64,000 nt of DNA. Source: Streptomyces sp. S3(2020) (GTDB taxonomy: Bacteria > Actinomycetota > Actinomycetes > Streptomycetales > Streptomycetaceae). The position numbers and the translations under genes were made by a program. Shown piece by piece: positions 48,674 through 57,772 of the stretch; position 1 is the first letter of the stretch, and every line of letters starts with the position of its first letter. The stretch covers positions 152,333 through 216,332 of the forward strand of contig NZ_JABERD010000001.1 of NCBI RefSeq assembly GCF_013044505.1. The letters are read 5' to 3'. The notes beneath the pieces were generated by a model that was not told where the DNA came from, did no database searches, and saw nothing but the letters and a program-made list of their open reading frames with translations.

Positions 48674-49828
48674 ACCCCATCCGGCCTGCTCGCCGCCGAC
48701 TCGCTCGGCGACGATCTTCTCGGCCCACCCGGACCGGGCGTACGCACCGATGGGATCGGCGTCCAGCCCCATCTCCTCGCGCACCTCACGAAGCAACGGC
48801 CGCACGTCCGTGTTGTACGCGTCCATCACCACGGCATTCGCCGCGAGCACATCACCGGCCGCCTGCGCCTGGCCCAGCGCGACGCCGTCGACCAGCAGCG
48901 CCTTCGCCGTCGCCTCCTGCACATTCATCACCGAACGGATGATCGCCGGAATCTTCGCCTCGATGTTGTGGCACTGATCGAGCATGAACGCGACGTCAGG
49001 AGTGAACCCGCCCCCACGCACCACCTCGTACATGATCCGGAACAGCTGGAACGGATCAGCCGCACCCACCATGAGGTCGTCATCCGCGTAGAACCGAGAG
49101 TTGAAGTCGAACCCGCCGAGCTTCCCCTCCCGCAGCAGCGTCGCGACGATGAACTCGATGTTGGTACCCGGAGCGTGGTGCCCGGTGTCGACCACGACCT
49201 GCGCCTGAGGTCCCAGCTTCAGGCAGTGGGCGTACGCCGTCCCCCAGTCCGGCACGTCCGTCGTGTAGAAGGCCGGCTCGAAGAACTTGTACTCCAGCAG
49301 CATCCGCTGCCCGTCCCCGAGCCGCTCGTACACCTCGGCGAGCCCTTCGGCCAGCCGGTCCTGCCGGGCCCGGATGTCGTCCTGCCCGGGATAGTTCGTG
49401 CCGTCGGCGAACCACAGCTTGAGGTCGGCGGAGCCGGTCGCGTCCATGATGTCGACGCACTCCAGCAGGTGATCCACCGCCTTGCGCCGCACCGAGGCCT
49501 CGGGATGACAGATGCTGCCGAGCTTGTAGTCGTCGTCCTGGAAGGTGTTGGAGTTGATCGCGCCGAGCTTCACGCCGCGGTCCTCGGCGTGCTTGGCCAG
49601 CGACGCGTAGTCGTCGACCTTGTCCCAGGGGATGTGCAGCGCGACGGTCGGCGCGACACCTGTGAAGGCGTGCACCTGCGCGGCGTCGTCCAGCTTCTCC
49701 CGCGGCGTACGCGGAACACCCTGTTGCGCGAACACCTTGAAGCGGGTTCCCGAGTTCCCGTACGCCCACGACGGTGTCTCGACTGCCTGTGTCTTGAGCG
49801 CGGCTTTCACCGCGGCGAGCTCGGTCAC
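48668..49828 (-). CDS. rhaI: L-rhamnose isomerase, RhaI type
   Basis: 386 residues from GTG 49828 with AGGAG 7 bp upstream. A TIM barrel of the Pseudomonas-type rhamnose isomerase: WAYGNSGTRFKVFAQQGVPR (about residues 21-40), VALHIPWDKVDDY, KLGAINSNTFQDDDYKLGS (about 93-111), a metal-site Glu in MLLEYKFFEPAF, VVVDTGHHAPGTNIEF with the His/Asp metal ligands (about 225-240), and GFDFNSRFYADDDLMVG. It converts L-rhamnose to L-rhamnulose. It heads the catabolic operon and diverges from the transporter genes across 295 bp with three operators. Confidence 0.96.
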   Translation of the reverse strand: MTELAAVKAALKTQAVETPSWAYGNSGTRFKVFAQQGVPRTPREKLDDAAQVHAFTGVAPTVALHIPWDKVDDYASLAKHAEDRGVKLGAINSNTFQDDDYKLGSICHPEASVRRKAVDHLLECVDIMDATGSADLKLWFADGTNYPGQDDIRARQDRLAEGLAEVYERLGDGQRMLLEYKFFEPAFYTTDVPDWGTAYAHCLKLGPQAQVVVDTGHHAPGTNIEFIVATLLREGKLGGFDFNSRFYADDDLMVGAADPFQLFRIMYEVVRGGGFTPDVAFMLDQCHNIEAKIPAIIRSVMNVQEATAKALLVDGVALGQAQAAGDVLAANAVVMDAYNTDVRPLLREVREEMGLDADPIGAYARSGWAEKIVAERVGGEQAGWGA

Positions 49829-49862
49829 TTCGGGGCTCCTGTGACGTCGGTTCGGAAGGCTT

Positions 49863-49876
49863 TTGAAAGGTTCCAA
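49863..49876. promoter_or_regulatory. LacI-type operator, rhaI side, site 1
   Basis: TTGAA-AGGT-TCCAA, one mismatch from the TTGAA-N4-TTCAA pattern, centred 42 bp upstream of the rhaI start. Confidence 0.55.
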
Positions 49877-49901
49877 GAAAGCGTTCCGAGAAAGCTTCGG
49901 T

Positions 49902-49915
49902 GTGAAACGATTCAA
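49902..49915. promoter_or_regulatory. LacI-type operator, rhaI side, site 2
   Basis: GTGAA-ACGA-TTCAA, one mismatch in the left arm; centre 39 bp from site 1 (about four helical turns), favouring cooperative binding or looping. Located 74 bp upstream of the rhaI start. Confidence 0.6.
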
Positions 49916-50067
49916 GACGGGAAGCTATGAGGCCCTCGCGAGGGTGTCAACCCCTGCGACCAAGGCTGTTGCCCGTGACCCGGCTGTGACCTACGTGCAT
50001 CGAAATATTTTCGACACGAACCCATTGACGTGACATGGGCTGCGTGCCTAACGTCCCGGCAACCAAG

Positions 50068-50081
50068 TTGAAACCTTTCAC
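50068..50081. promoter_or_regulatory. LacI-type operator in front of the rhamnose ABC transporter genes
   Basis: TTGAA-ACCT-TTCAC, one mismatch in the right arm, 43 bp before the rhaT start. Together with the two rhaI-side sites it covers both divergent promoters. Confidence 0.65.
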
Positions 50082-50123
50082 GACGCCGTGAGGCAGGCCC
50101 CGGGCGTCGTCGAGGAGCCCCTC

Positions 50124-51641
50124 ATGACCCACCCGTCCGAAGCGGGTCCATCCCCGGTGCTGGCGCTCAAGGACATCTCGAAGTCCTTCGGCGCCGTGCG
50201 CGCCCTGAGGGACGTGTCCCTGGAGCTGTTCCCCGGCGAAGTGCACGCCCTCGCCGGCGAGAACGGCGCGGGCAAGTCGACCCTCATCAAGACCCTCGCG
50301 GGGGTGCACCGGCCGGATGCCGGCCAGGTGCTGCTCGACGGCGCGCCCGTCGTCTTCCACGGCCCCGGCGACGCCCGCGACGCCGGTATCGCCGTGATCT
50401 ACCAGGAGCCCACGCTCTTCCCCGACCTGTCGATCGCCGAGAACATCTTCATGGGCCGCCAGCCGCGGCGCGCTCTCGGCCGCATCGACCACAAGGCCAC
50501 CCACGCGGCCACGGCCGCCCTGATGCAGCGGCTCGGCGTCGAACTCGACCCCGACCGCCCCGCGCGCGGACTGTCCATCGCGGACCAGCAGATCGTCGAG
50601 ATCGCCAAGGCGCTCTCCTTCGACGCCCGCGTCCTGATCATGGACGAACCGACCGCGGCCCTGACCGGCAGCGAGGTCGCCCGGCTCTTCGGAGTCGTGC
50701 GCACCCTGCGCGAACAGGGCGCCGCGGTGCTGTTCATCTCCCACCGGCTGGAGGAGATCTTCCAGATCTGCCAACGCGTCACCACACTCCGCGACGGCGC
50801 CTGGATCTCCAGCGAGCCCGCCGAGGGCATGACCGAGGACGACCTCGTCCGCCGGATGGTCGGCCGCGACCTCGACGAGCTCTACCCCAAGCAGGACGTC
50901 GAGGCCGGCGAGGTGGCGCTGAGCGTGCGCCGGCTGACCCGCGAGGGCGTCTTCACCGACGTCTCCTTCGATGTGCGGCGCGGTGAGATCGTCGGCCTCG
51001 CCGGACTCGTCGGCGCCGGGCGCACCGAGGTCGCGCGGGCCGTGTTCGGCATCGACCGCTGGGACGCGGGGGAGGTCGAGGTCGACGGGAAGCCGATCAC
51101 CAACGGAGCCCCGTCGGTGGCGATGTCCTCCGGGCTCGCCCTCGTCCCGGAGGACCGGCGCGCCCAGGGCCTGGTGATGGACATGTCCATCGAGCGCAAC
51201 ATCGGCCTCACCGGACTCCGTACGACCGTGAAGGCCGGCCTGATGGACCGCGGCGCCGAGCGCAGCCGCTCCCTCGACTGGGCGGTCCGACTCCAGGTCA
51301 AGTACGCCCGCATCGCCGACACGGTCAACACCCTGTCCGGCGGCAACCAGCAGAAGGTCGTCCTCGCCAAGTGGCTGGCCACCGGCCCCAAGGTACTGAT
51401 CGTCGACGAGCCCACCCGTGGCATCGACGTCGGCACCAAGGCCGAGGTGCACCGGCTGCTCAGCCAACTGGCCGCCGACGGAGTGGCCGTCCTGATGATC
51501 TCCTCCGACCTGCCCGAGATCCTCGGCATGGCCGACCGCGTGCTGGTGATGCACGAGGGCCGCCTCACCGCCGAGATCCCGCGCTCCGAAGCCACCGAGG
51601 AAACCGTGATGGCCGCAGCCACGGGGAGGGCCGCCGCATGA
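50124..51641 (+). CDS. rhaT: rhamnose ABC importer, ATP-binding protein
   Basis: 505 residues from ATG 50124 (GAGGAG upstream). A duplicated CUT2-type sugar ATPase: the first Walker [15 protein letters not shown] (about residues 43-56), [17 protein letters not shown] then [14 protein letters not shown]; in the second half the P-loop is degenerate ([13 protein letters not shown]) and the signature is [15 protein letters not shown] with [13 protein letters not shown]. It is coupled by ATGA to the first permease. Energises L-rhamnose uptake. Confidence 0.93.
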   Translation: MTHPSEAGPSPVLALKDISKSFGAVRALRDVSLELFPGEVHALAGENGAGKSTLIKTLAGVHRPDAGQVLLDGAPVVFHGPGDARDAGIAVIYQEPTLFPDLSIAENIFMGRQPRRALGRIDHKATHAATAALMQRLGVELDPDRPARGLSIADQQIVEIAKALSFDARVLIMDEPTAALTGSEVARLFGVVRTLREQGAAVLFISHRLEEIFQICQRVTTLRDGAWISSEPAEGMTEDDLVRRMVGRDLDELYPKQDVEAGEVALSVRRLTREGVFTDVSFDVRRGEIVGLAGLVGAGRTEVARAVFGIDRWDAGEVEVDGKPITNGAPSVAMSSGLALVPEDRRAQGLVMDMSIERNIGLTGLRTTVKAGLMDRGAERSRSLDWAVRLQVKYARIADTVNTLSGGNQQKVVLAKWLATGPKVLIVDEPTRGIDVGTKAEVHRLLSQLAADGVAVLMISSDLPEILGMADRVLVMHEGRLTAEIPRSEATEETVMAAATGRAAA

Positions 51642-52678
51642 CGGTGACCACCACCGACAAGACCCCCGTCGCCGAGGTGCCCAGGTCCAGCGGCACCCGA
51701 CTGGTCGACCGGGTCTTCAAGATGCGCGAACTCGCCATCCTGGTCGTCTTCCTGGTGATGATCGGTGTCACCCAGGCCGGCAACAGCGAGTTCCTGTCCG
51801 AGCAGGGCATCAAGGACCTCCTGCTCAACGCGACCATCCTGGTCCTGGTCGCCACCGGCCAGTCCCTCGTCGTCATCACCCGCAACGTCGACCTGTCCGT
51901 CGGCTCCACCCTCGGCATCAGCGCCTTCGCCGCCGGTACGTACCTCCAGGGCGGCGGCAACTCCGTCGTCGCGATCGCGCTCGCGGTGCTGCTCGGCATC
52001 GGCTGCGGACTGGTCAACGGACTGCTCGTCAGCCTCGGCCAGGTGCCCGCGCTCGTCGTCACCCTCGGCACCCTCTACATCATCCGCGGCATCGACTCCA
52101 TCTGGGTCGGCTCCCGCCAGATCACGGCGGCCAACCTGCCCGACGGGTTCATCGACTTCGGCTCCGGCGGCATCTCGGCGGTGCCCTACCTGGCGCTCAT
52201 CGCGCTGGCGGTGCTGGTGGCCACCGCCTACTACCTCAAGCACTTCGGCAGCGGCCGCGAGCTGTACGCCCTCGGCTCCAACCCCGAGGCCGCCCGGCTC
52301 GCCGGCATCCCCGTCCGCAAGCGGATCCTCGCCGCGTACACCTTCTGCGGGGCCCTCGCCGGACTCGCCGGCGCGATGTACCTGGCCCGGTTCGGCAACG
52401 TCGACTCCGGCACCGGCAACGGCTACGAACTCACCGTCGTCAGCGCGGTCGTGGTCGGCGGCGTCGTCTTCACCGGCGGCTCCGGCAGCGTCTACGGCGC
52501 CGCCCTCGGCGCCCTGCTGCTGACCTCCATCAACAGCGTGCTGCCCGCCCTCGGCGTGAGCTCCGTGTGGGTGCTCGCCATCAACGGCATCCTGCTCATC
52601 CTCGCCATCGCGGTCGACCGGGTCGTCGCGCTGCGCGTCGCCTCGGCCCTGAAGAAGAGGAACGCCCGCCATGCCTGA
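51638..52678 (+). CDS. rhaP: rhamnose ABC importer, permease 1
   Basis: 346 residues; ATG 51638 overlaps the ATPase stop (ATGA). A CUT2-family permease of about eight to ten TM helices, with [20 protein letters not shown] (about residues 84-103) and [20 protein letters not shown] (about 209-228), the latter being the cytoplasmic coupling loop. The C-terminus ends in a basic tail. The second permease starts 8 bp before its stop. Confidence 0.93.
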   Translation: MTVTTTDKTPVAEVPRSSGTRLVDRVFKMRELAILVVFLVMIGVTQAGNSEFLSEQGIKDLLLNATILVLVATGQSLVVITRNVDLSVGSTLGISAFAAGTYLQGGGNSVVAIALAVLLGIGCGLVNGLLVSLGQVPALVVTLGTLYIIRGIDSIWVGSRQITAANLPDGFIDFGSGGISAVPYLALIALAVLVATAYYLKHFGSGRELYALGSNPEAARLAGIPVRKRILAAYTFCGALAGLAGAMYLARFGNVDSGTGNGYELTVVSAVVVGGVVFTGGSGSVYGAALGALLLTSINSVLPALGVSSVWVLAINGILLILAIAVDRVVALRVASALKKRNARHA

Positions 52679-53660
52679 GTCTCTTACGCGAGCCATCCGC
52701 TGGGACACGGTCGTCGGCGCCGTTCTGATCGTCGTGCTCCTGCTGTCCTTCGCGACGGTCGACGGTTTCGGAAACGCCTTCAACCTGTCGTTCCTGATCG
52801 GCAGCACCCTTCCGATCGCCATGATCGCCCTCCCGATGACCCTTCTGGTCGTCTCGGGCGAGATCGATCTCTCCGTCGCCTCCACCGCCGGTCTCTCCGG
52901 CGCGGTGATGGGCGCCCTGTGGAACCAGGGCATGACGATCGAGACGATCATCCCGATCTGCCTGCTGCTCGGCGTGGTCTGCGGTCTCGTCAACGGCCTG
53001 CTCGTCACCCGGCTCGGGCTGCCCTCCCTCGCCGTCACCATCGGCACCCTCGCCGCCTACCGGGGCATCGCACAGATCGTGCTCGGCTCCGACGCGGTGA
53101 CCGACTTCCCGACCCAGTACCTGGACTTCGCGTCCGGACGCATCGGGGACACCTTCATCCCGTACGCCTTCCTGCCCTTCCTCGTGCTCTTCGCGATCGC
53201 CCTGGTCGTCCTGCACGCCACGCCGTTCGGACGGTCCACGTTCGCGATCGGCGCGAGCGAGGAGGCCGCGCGGTTCGCCGGCATCCGGGTCAGGCGGCAG
53301 AAGCTGATCCTGTTCACGGTGACCGGGCTGATGGCCTCGCTCACCGGGATCTTCTGGGCGTTCCACTACGCGAGCGCCCGCTACGACAACGCGACCGGGC
53401 TCGAACTGTCCGTCATCGCGGCCGTACTGCTCGGCGGCATCGACTTCGACGGCGGCAAGGGCACACTCGGCGGCGCCATCGCCGGCGTGTTCCTGCTCGG
53501 GGCGCTCCAGAACGTGATGAGCCTCCAGGACGTCTCCGCACAGTCGCAGATCGTCGTCACCGGCATCCTTCTCGTCCTCTCCGTGCTGGGCCCCCGGGTC
53601 GCACGCCAGATCGCGGTGGCGAGGGCGGGCCGCAGAGCCGCCTCGACTCCGACCTCGTAA
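52671..53660 (+). CDS. rhaQ: rhamnose ABC importer, permease 2
   Basis: 329 residues; ATG 52671 overlaps permease 1 by 8 bp. Same family; VSGEIDLSVASTAGLSGAVM (about residues 61-80) and GASEEAARFAGIRVRRQKLI (about 199-218) correspond to the motifs in RhaP. Two distinct permeases in one rhamnose importer match the known Rhizobium RhaPQ arrangement. Confidence 0.93.
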   Translation: MPESLTRAIRWDTVVGAVLIVVLLLSFATVDGFGNAFNLSFLIGSTLPIAMIALPMTLLVVSGEIDLSVASTAGLSGAVMGALWNQGMTIETIIPICLLLGVVCGLVNGLLVTRLGLPSLAVTIGTLAAYRGIAQIVLGSDAVTDFPTQYLDFASGRIGDTFIPYAFLPFLVLFAIALVVLHATPFGRSTFAIGASEEAARFAGIRVRRQKLILFTVTGLMASLTGIFWAFHYASARYDNATGLELSVIAAVLLGGIDFDGGKGTLGGAIAGVFLLGALQNVMSLQDVSAQSQIVVTGILLVLSVLGPRVARQIAVARAGRRAASTPTS

Positions 53661-53690
53661 ATCCGCTCACCCTCGTAAAGGACCTTCATC

Positions 53691-54770
53691 ATGCGCAAGT
53701 CATCGCTCCGCCGTGCCTGCGCGGCCCTCGCCGCCGGAACCTCTCTCGCCCTGGCCCTGACCGCCTGTGGTGGCACCACCAAGAAGGACGTGGAGAACGA
53801 GGGCGCCTCCGCCTCCTCCACCGCCAAGGCCGACCCGAACGCGGCCACCAAGAAGGGCCTGACCGTCGGCTTCCTGCCCAAGCAGGTCAACAACCCCTAC
53901 TTCACCTCCGCCGACAAGGGCGGCGAGGCGGCCCTGAAGGAGCTGGGCTCCAGCTACAAGGAGGTCGGCCCCTCCAACGCCACCGACACCGCCGGGCAGG
54001 TGAGCTACGTCAACACGCTCACCCAGCAGCAGGTCGACGCGATGGCCATCTCCGCGCAGGACCCGGGCGCCCTGTGCACCGCGACCAAGCAGGCCATGAA
54101 GAACGACATCAAGGTCGTCACCTACGACTCCGACACCAAGGCCGACTGCCGCAACGCCTTCGTCTCGCAGGCCTCCGCCGAGGACCTGGGCCGCACCGAG
54201 GTGCAGCTGCTCGCCGAACAGATCGACTACAAGGGCGAGATCGCGATCCTGTCCGCCGCGCAGACCGCCACGAACCAGAACACCTGGATCGGCTTCATGG
54301 AGGACGAGCTCAAGGACCCGAAGTACAAGGACATCAAGCTCGTCAAGACCGTGTACGGCAACGACGACGCCCAGCAGTCCTTCCAGCAGACCCAGGGCCT
54401 GCTCCAGGAGTACCCGAACCTGAAGGGGATCATCTCCCCGACCACCGTCGGCATCAAGGCCGCCGCCCAGTACCTGTCGGGCTCCAAGTACAAGGGCAAG
54501 GTCAAGCTGACCGGCCTCGGCACCCCCAACGACATGCGCAAGTACGTCAAGAACGGCACCGTCGAGGCGTTCGAGCTGTGGGACCCGGCGAAGCTCGGCG
54601 CGCTGGCCGCGCAGACGGCCGTGGCGCTGGTCTCGGGCCAGATCACCGGTGCTGAGGGCGAGACCTTCAAGGCCGGCGGCACCACGTACACCATCGGCAA
54701 GGACGGCGTGATCAACCTCGGCAAGCCGACCGTGTTCGACGCCAAGAACATCGACCAGTTCAACTTCTGA
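53691..54770 (+). CDS. rhaS: rhamnose-binding lipoprotein of the ABC importer
   Basis: 359 residues from ATG 53691. Lipobox LALALTACGG places the lipidated Cys near residue 25, then a Ser/Ala/Lys-rich linker. The mature part is a type I periplasmic-binding fold: TVGFLPKQVNNPYFTSADKG (about residues 59-78), MAISAQDPGALCTATKQAMK, VVTYDSDTKADCRNAFVSQA (about 142-161) and GIISPTTVGIKAAAQYL. It binds L-rhamnose at the outer face of the membrane. Confidence 0.93.
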   Translation: MRKSSLRRACAALAAGTSLALALTACGGTTKKDVENEGASASSTAKADPNAATKKGLTVGFLPKQVNNPYFTSADKGGEAALKELGSSYKEVGPSNATDTAGQVSYVNTLTQQQVDAMAISAQDPGALCTATKQAMKNDIKVVTYDSDTKADCRNAFVSQASAEDLGRTEVQLLAEQIDYKGEIAILSAAQTATNQNTWIGFMEDELKDPKYKDIKLVKTVYGNDDAQQSFQQTQGLLQEYPNLKGIISPTTVGIKAAAQYLSGSKYKGKVKLTGLGTPNDMRKYVKNGTVEAFELWDPAKLGALAAQTAVALVSGQITGAEGETFKAGGTTYTIGKDGVINLGKPTVFDAKNIDQFNF

Positions 54771-54787
54771 GTTCCCAAGGGGTGTTG

Positions 54788-55108
54788 ATGCAGCGCGTGT
54801 GCTTCCTGCTGAAGGTCAGGGCCGACCGCCTCGACGAGTACCGCGAGCGGCATGCCGCCGTGTGGCCCGAGATGCTCGACGCACTCTCGGTCACCGGCTG
54901 GCACAACTACTCGCTCTTCCTCAGAGAGGACGGCCTGTTGGTCGGCTACTTGGAGACCGAGGACTTCGAGGCCGCCGTGGCCGGCATGGAAGCCACCGAC
55001 GTCAACGCCCGTTGGCAGGCTGAGATGGCGCCGTTCTTCGAGTCGCTGGACGGCGCCCGGCCCGACGAGGCCATGAAACCGCTCACGGAAGTGTTCCACC
55101 TCGCCTGA
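54788..55108 (+). CDS. rhaM: L-rhamnose mutarotase
   Basis: 106 residues from ATG 54788, with AAGGGG 6 bp upstream; GTG 54782 is in frame two codons earlier. RhaM signature: QRVCFLLKVRADRLDEYRER then HAAVWPEMLDALSVTGWHNY (His near residue 22) and FLREDGLLVGYLETEDFEAA. It interconverts the alpha and beta anomers of L-rhamnose before isomerisation. Fits between the transporter and lyase-like genes. Confidence 0.95.
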   Translation: MQRVCFLLKVRADRLDEYRERHAAVWPEMLDALSVTGWHNYSLFLREDGLLVGYLETEDFEAAVAGMEATDVNARWQAEMAPFFESLDGARPDEAMKPLTEVFHLA

Positions 55109-55139
55109 CCCTCCCCATCAGGACCATCTGGAGCCGCAC

Positions 55140-56564
55140 ATGAGAAGACGCACGCTGCTGGCAGGTGCCATCGTGACCGCCATGTCCACCTCCGCCCTCA
55201 CCAACGGCACCGCCCGCGCCGCCGACCCCGGCCCCTCGGTCACACGGACCGGCACCACCACGCTCGACAGCCAGGCCGTCTTCTTCGTCTCCTACGACGG
55301 CCTGGTCAACAACAACTCGTTCCAGAAGAACGGTCTGTTGACCTACAAGGGCTACCAGTACGCCGTCTGGTACACCGCCGACAAGAACGCCGTCGTCGCA
55401 CGCCGCGTCCTCGGCGCCGGCACGTGGTCGACGGTCCAGGTCGGCCACACGCTCAAGGCCAGCGACTCCCACAACGTCATCTCCATGGGCGTCTCCAAGG
55501 TCGACGGCCGGCTCCACCTCAACATGGACTCCCACAGCGACGGCTTCACCTACGTCAAGTCGGTCGCCGGACTCCTGGACAACCCGTCCGGCCTCAGCTG
55601 GACCACGGCCCGCTTCGGCACTCCCCAGTCGACGCTCGACGGCCTGGCCCTCACCTCGCAGTTCACCTACCCGCAGTTCATCTCCACTCCCGAGGGCAAG
55701 CTCCAGCTCAGCTACCGGGTCGCCGTCTCCGGCAACGGCCGCAACGCCCTCGCGGAGTACGACGGTTCGACCTGGACCAACCTCGGCGAGTGGTCCAGCT
55801 CCACCGGCACGTACACCAGCGAGCACGGCTCCTCGACGGTCCGCAACATGTACCTGCACGGCATCGACTACGACGTCAACGGCCGACTGCACTCTTTCTT
55901 CACCTGGCGTGAGCAGAACGGCGCCGTGATGTGCTCCAGCGGCGGCATCACCAACCACGACACCGGCTACGTCTACTCCGACGACCGCGGCCGCACCTGG
56001 CGCAACAACGCCGGCACCGCCGTCGGGACCACCGGCGGCACCGACAAGGTCGCCGTCACCGACAGCGGCCTGGTGATCGACTCGCTGAACCCGGACCACT
56101 CCCTGATGAACCAGGAGAGCCAGTTCACCGACTCCGCCGGCCGGCCGCACGCGATCATCAGCTACGTGCCAGGCCGCTTCGGCCAGTGCACGACGAACTA
56201 CGTGTCCGACCGCACCGCGAACGGCCGTGCCTTCCACGTCCGCAAGAACGCGTCCGGCACCTGGCAGAAGACCGAGATACCGGTGGTGCTGGGCTCCAGC
56301 CAGCGCACCAAACTGGTCCTGGACAAGTACGACAACGCCTACGCGATCTTCCCGTTCGGCCGGATCGCCGGAGCCTCCGCGGCCTCCGGGTACACCGACT
56401 GGGCGATCCTCTTCGACGGCAGCGGCCTCAACGCCTTCGGCGAGGTGGTGATCGACGAGATGCGGATCAAGGCCGACAACGTCCTGTCCGTCATGTACCA
56501 GGAGAAGTCCAGCGGTACCACGCCCTCGGCACTGCACGTCGTCGACTTCGCGCTTCCCGCCTGA
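55140..56564 (+). CDS. secreted BNR-propeller protein, possible rhamnosyl-uronate/ulvan-type lyase
   Basis: 474 residues from ATG 55140. Signal peptide RRRTLLAGAIVTAMSTSALT, cleaved near ARA. The rest is a BNR_4-type seven-bladed propeller; DSHNVISMGVSKVDGRLHLN (about residues 103-122) with MDSHSDGFTYVKS supplies the His/Asp/Tyr cluster seen in BNR_4 polysaccharide lyases, and FTYPQFISTPEGKLQLSYR (about 178-196), GSSTVRNMYLHGIDYDVNGR and VYSDDRGRTWRNNAG follow. Such folds occur in ulvan lyases (PL24/25) and in rhamnose-glucuronate lyase (PL27). Position in the rhamnose operon supports a rhamnose-releasing lyase; this is inference. Confidence 0.75.
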   Translation: MRRRTLLAGAIVTAMSTSALTNGTARAADPGPSVTRTGTTTLDSQAVFFVSYDGLVNNNSFQKNGLLTYKGYQYAVWYTADKNAVVARRVLGAGTWSTVQVGHTLKASDSHNVISMGVSKVDGRLHLNMDSHSDGFTYVKSVAGLLDNPSGLSWTTARFGTPQSTLDGLALTSQFTYPQFISTPEGKLQLSYRVAVSGNGRNALAEYDGSTWTNLGEWSSSTGTYTSEHGSSTVRNMYLHGIDYDVNGRLHSFFTWREQNGAVMCSSGGITNHDTGYVYSDDRGRTWRNNAGTAVGTTGGTDKVAVTDSGLVIDSLNPDHSLMNQESQFTDSAGRPHAIISYVPGRFGQCTTNYVSDRTANGRAFHVRKNASGTWQKTEIPVVLGSSQRTKLVLDKYDNAYAIFPFGRIAGASAASGYTDWAILFDGSGLNAFGEVVIDEMRIKADNVLSVMYQEKSSGTTPSALHVVDFALPA

Positions 56565-56643
56565 TCGAAGTCGTCCTGGGGCGGCGTGCCGGTAATGTGA
56601 AGACCAGCCCGCCGCCCCTCGTTCACCTGGAGGTCCCTGCCTG

Positions 56644-57669
56644 ATGGCTCAGTCGGTGGGTATCAAGGACGTCGCCCGTGCCGCCGGAGTGTCGGTGGGC
56701 ACGGTGTCGAACGTGATCAATCGTCCGGACTCCGTCGCCACCGAGACCCGGGCACGCGTGCTGTCCGCGATCGACCGGCTCGGTTACGTCCGCAGCGAGT
56801 CCGCGCGCCAGCTGCGCGCGGGCCGCAGCCGGATCATGGGCCTGCTCGTCCTCGACATGGGCAACCCGTTCTTCGTGGACGTCGCGCGCGGCGCCGAGCG
56901 GGCCGCCCGTGACGCCGGGCTCGGTGTCATGGTCTGCAACAGCGCGCAGAGCCCCGGCGAGGAGGCCGAGTACCTCTCCCTCTTCGCCGAGCAGCGGGTC
57001 CGGGGCGTGCTGCTGACCCCGGCCGACGCGACCGGCCGCAACATCGAGGGCTTCCGGCGCCACGGCATCCCCTTCGTCCTCGTCGACCGGGTCGCCGAGG
57101 GCACCACGGAGTGCTCCGTCTCCGTCGACGACGTCGCGGGCGGCGCCCTCGCCGTGCGCCACCTCATCGACGCCGGACACCGCAACATCGCCTACGTCAG
57201 CGGTCCGCCCGGCTTCAACCAGGTCCGCGACCGCCGCACCGGCGCCCTCCACGCGCTCGCCGAGGCGGGCCTCGCCCCCGAGGTGCTGCGCGAGCTGCCC
57301 ACCGAACGCCTCGACGTCGCCGCGGGACGGGACGCCGGTGCCCGTCTCCTGGGCCTCGCCGACCGCCCCACCGCCGTCTTCTGCGCCAACGACCTCCTGG
57401 CCCTCGGCGTGCTCCAGGCGATGTACGCGGCCGGGATAAACGTCCCCGACGACCTCGCCATCGTCGGCTACGACGACATCGAGTTCGCCGCCGCCGCGGC
57501 CGTCCCCCTCACCTCGGTCCGCCAGCCCGCCGTCACCATGGGCGCCCTCGCCGCGGAACTGCTCCTGGAGGAGACGGAGGCGGAGACCGCGACGCGCCGC
57601 CACGAGCATCGACGGGTGGTGCTCCAGCCGGAACTGGTCGTACGGCGCTCCAGTCTCTCCGCCCGCTGA
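56644..57669 (+). CDS. LacI-family regulator of the rhamnose locus
   Basis: 341 residues from ATG 56644, with GGAGG 11 bp upstream. HTH: IKDVARAAGVSVGTVSNVIN (residues 7-26) and the hinge ARQLRAGRSRIMGLLVLDMG. The effector domain ends with AVFCANDLLALGVLQAMYAA, ILAIVGYDDIEFAA-like DLAIVGYDDIEFAAAAAVPL, and SVRQPAVTMGALAAELLLEE. It is the last gene of the cluster and the best candidate to bind the TTGAA-N4-TTCAA sites and to be released by rhamnose or a derivative. Confidence 0.92.
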   Translation: MAQSVGIKDVARAAGVSVGTVSNVINRPDSVATETRARVLSAIDRLGYVRSESARQLRAGRSRIMGLLVLDMGNPFFVDVARGAERAARDAGLGVMVCNSAQSPGEEAEYLSLFAEQRVRGVLLTPADATGRNIEGFRRHGIPFVLVDRVAEGTTECSVSVDDVAGGALAVRHLIDAGHRNIAYVSGPPGFNQVRDRRTGALHALAEAGLAPEVLRELPTERLDVAAGRDAGARLLGLADRPTAVFCANDLLALGVLQAMYAAGINVPDDLAIVGYDDIEFAAAAAVPLTSVRQPAVTMGALAAELLLEETEAETATRRHEHRRVVLQPELVVRRSSLSAR

Positions 57670-57772
57670 TTCACCGTTCAGTCCGATTTCATGATCCCGG
57701 GCATCGGATATCGGACGGACATGTGCTGAACTGGGACGCGCCTGAACCAGTCCGTCCGTCCCGGGAGCCCCG

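Noticed and set aside
56578..56618. 9-bp GC-rich inverted repeat upstream of the LacI gene
   Set aside because: A 23-nt loop and low specificity of GGGGCGGCG in this composition make it weak as terminator or operator.
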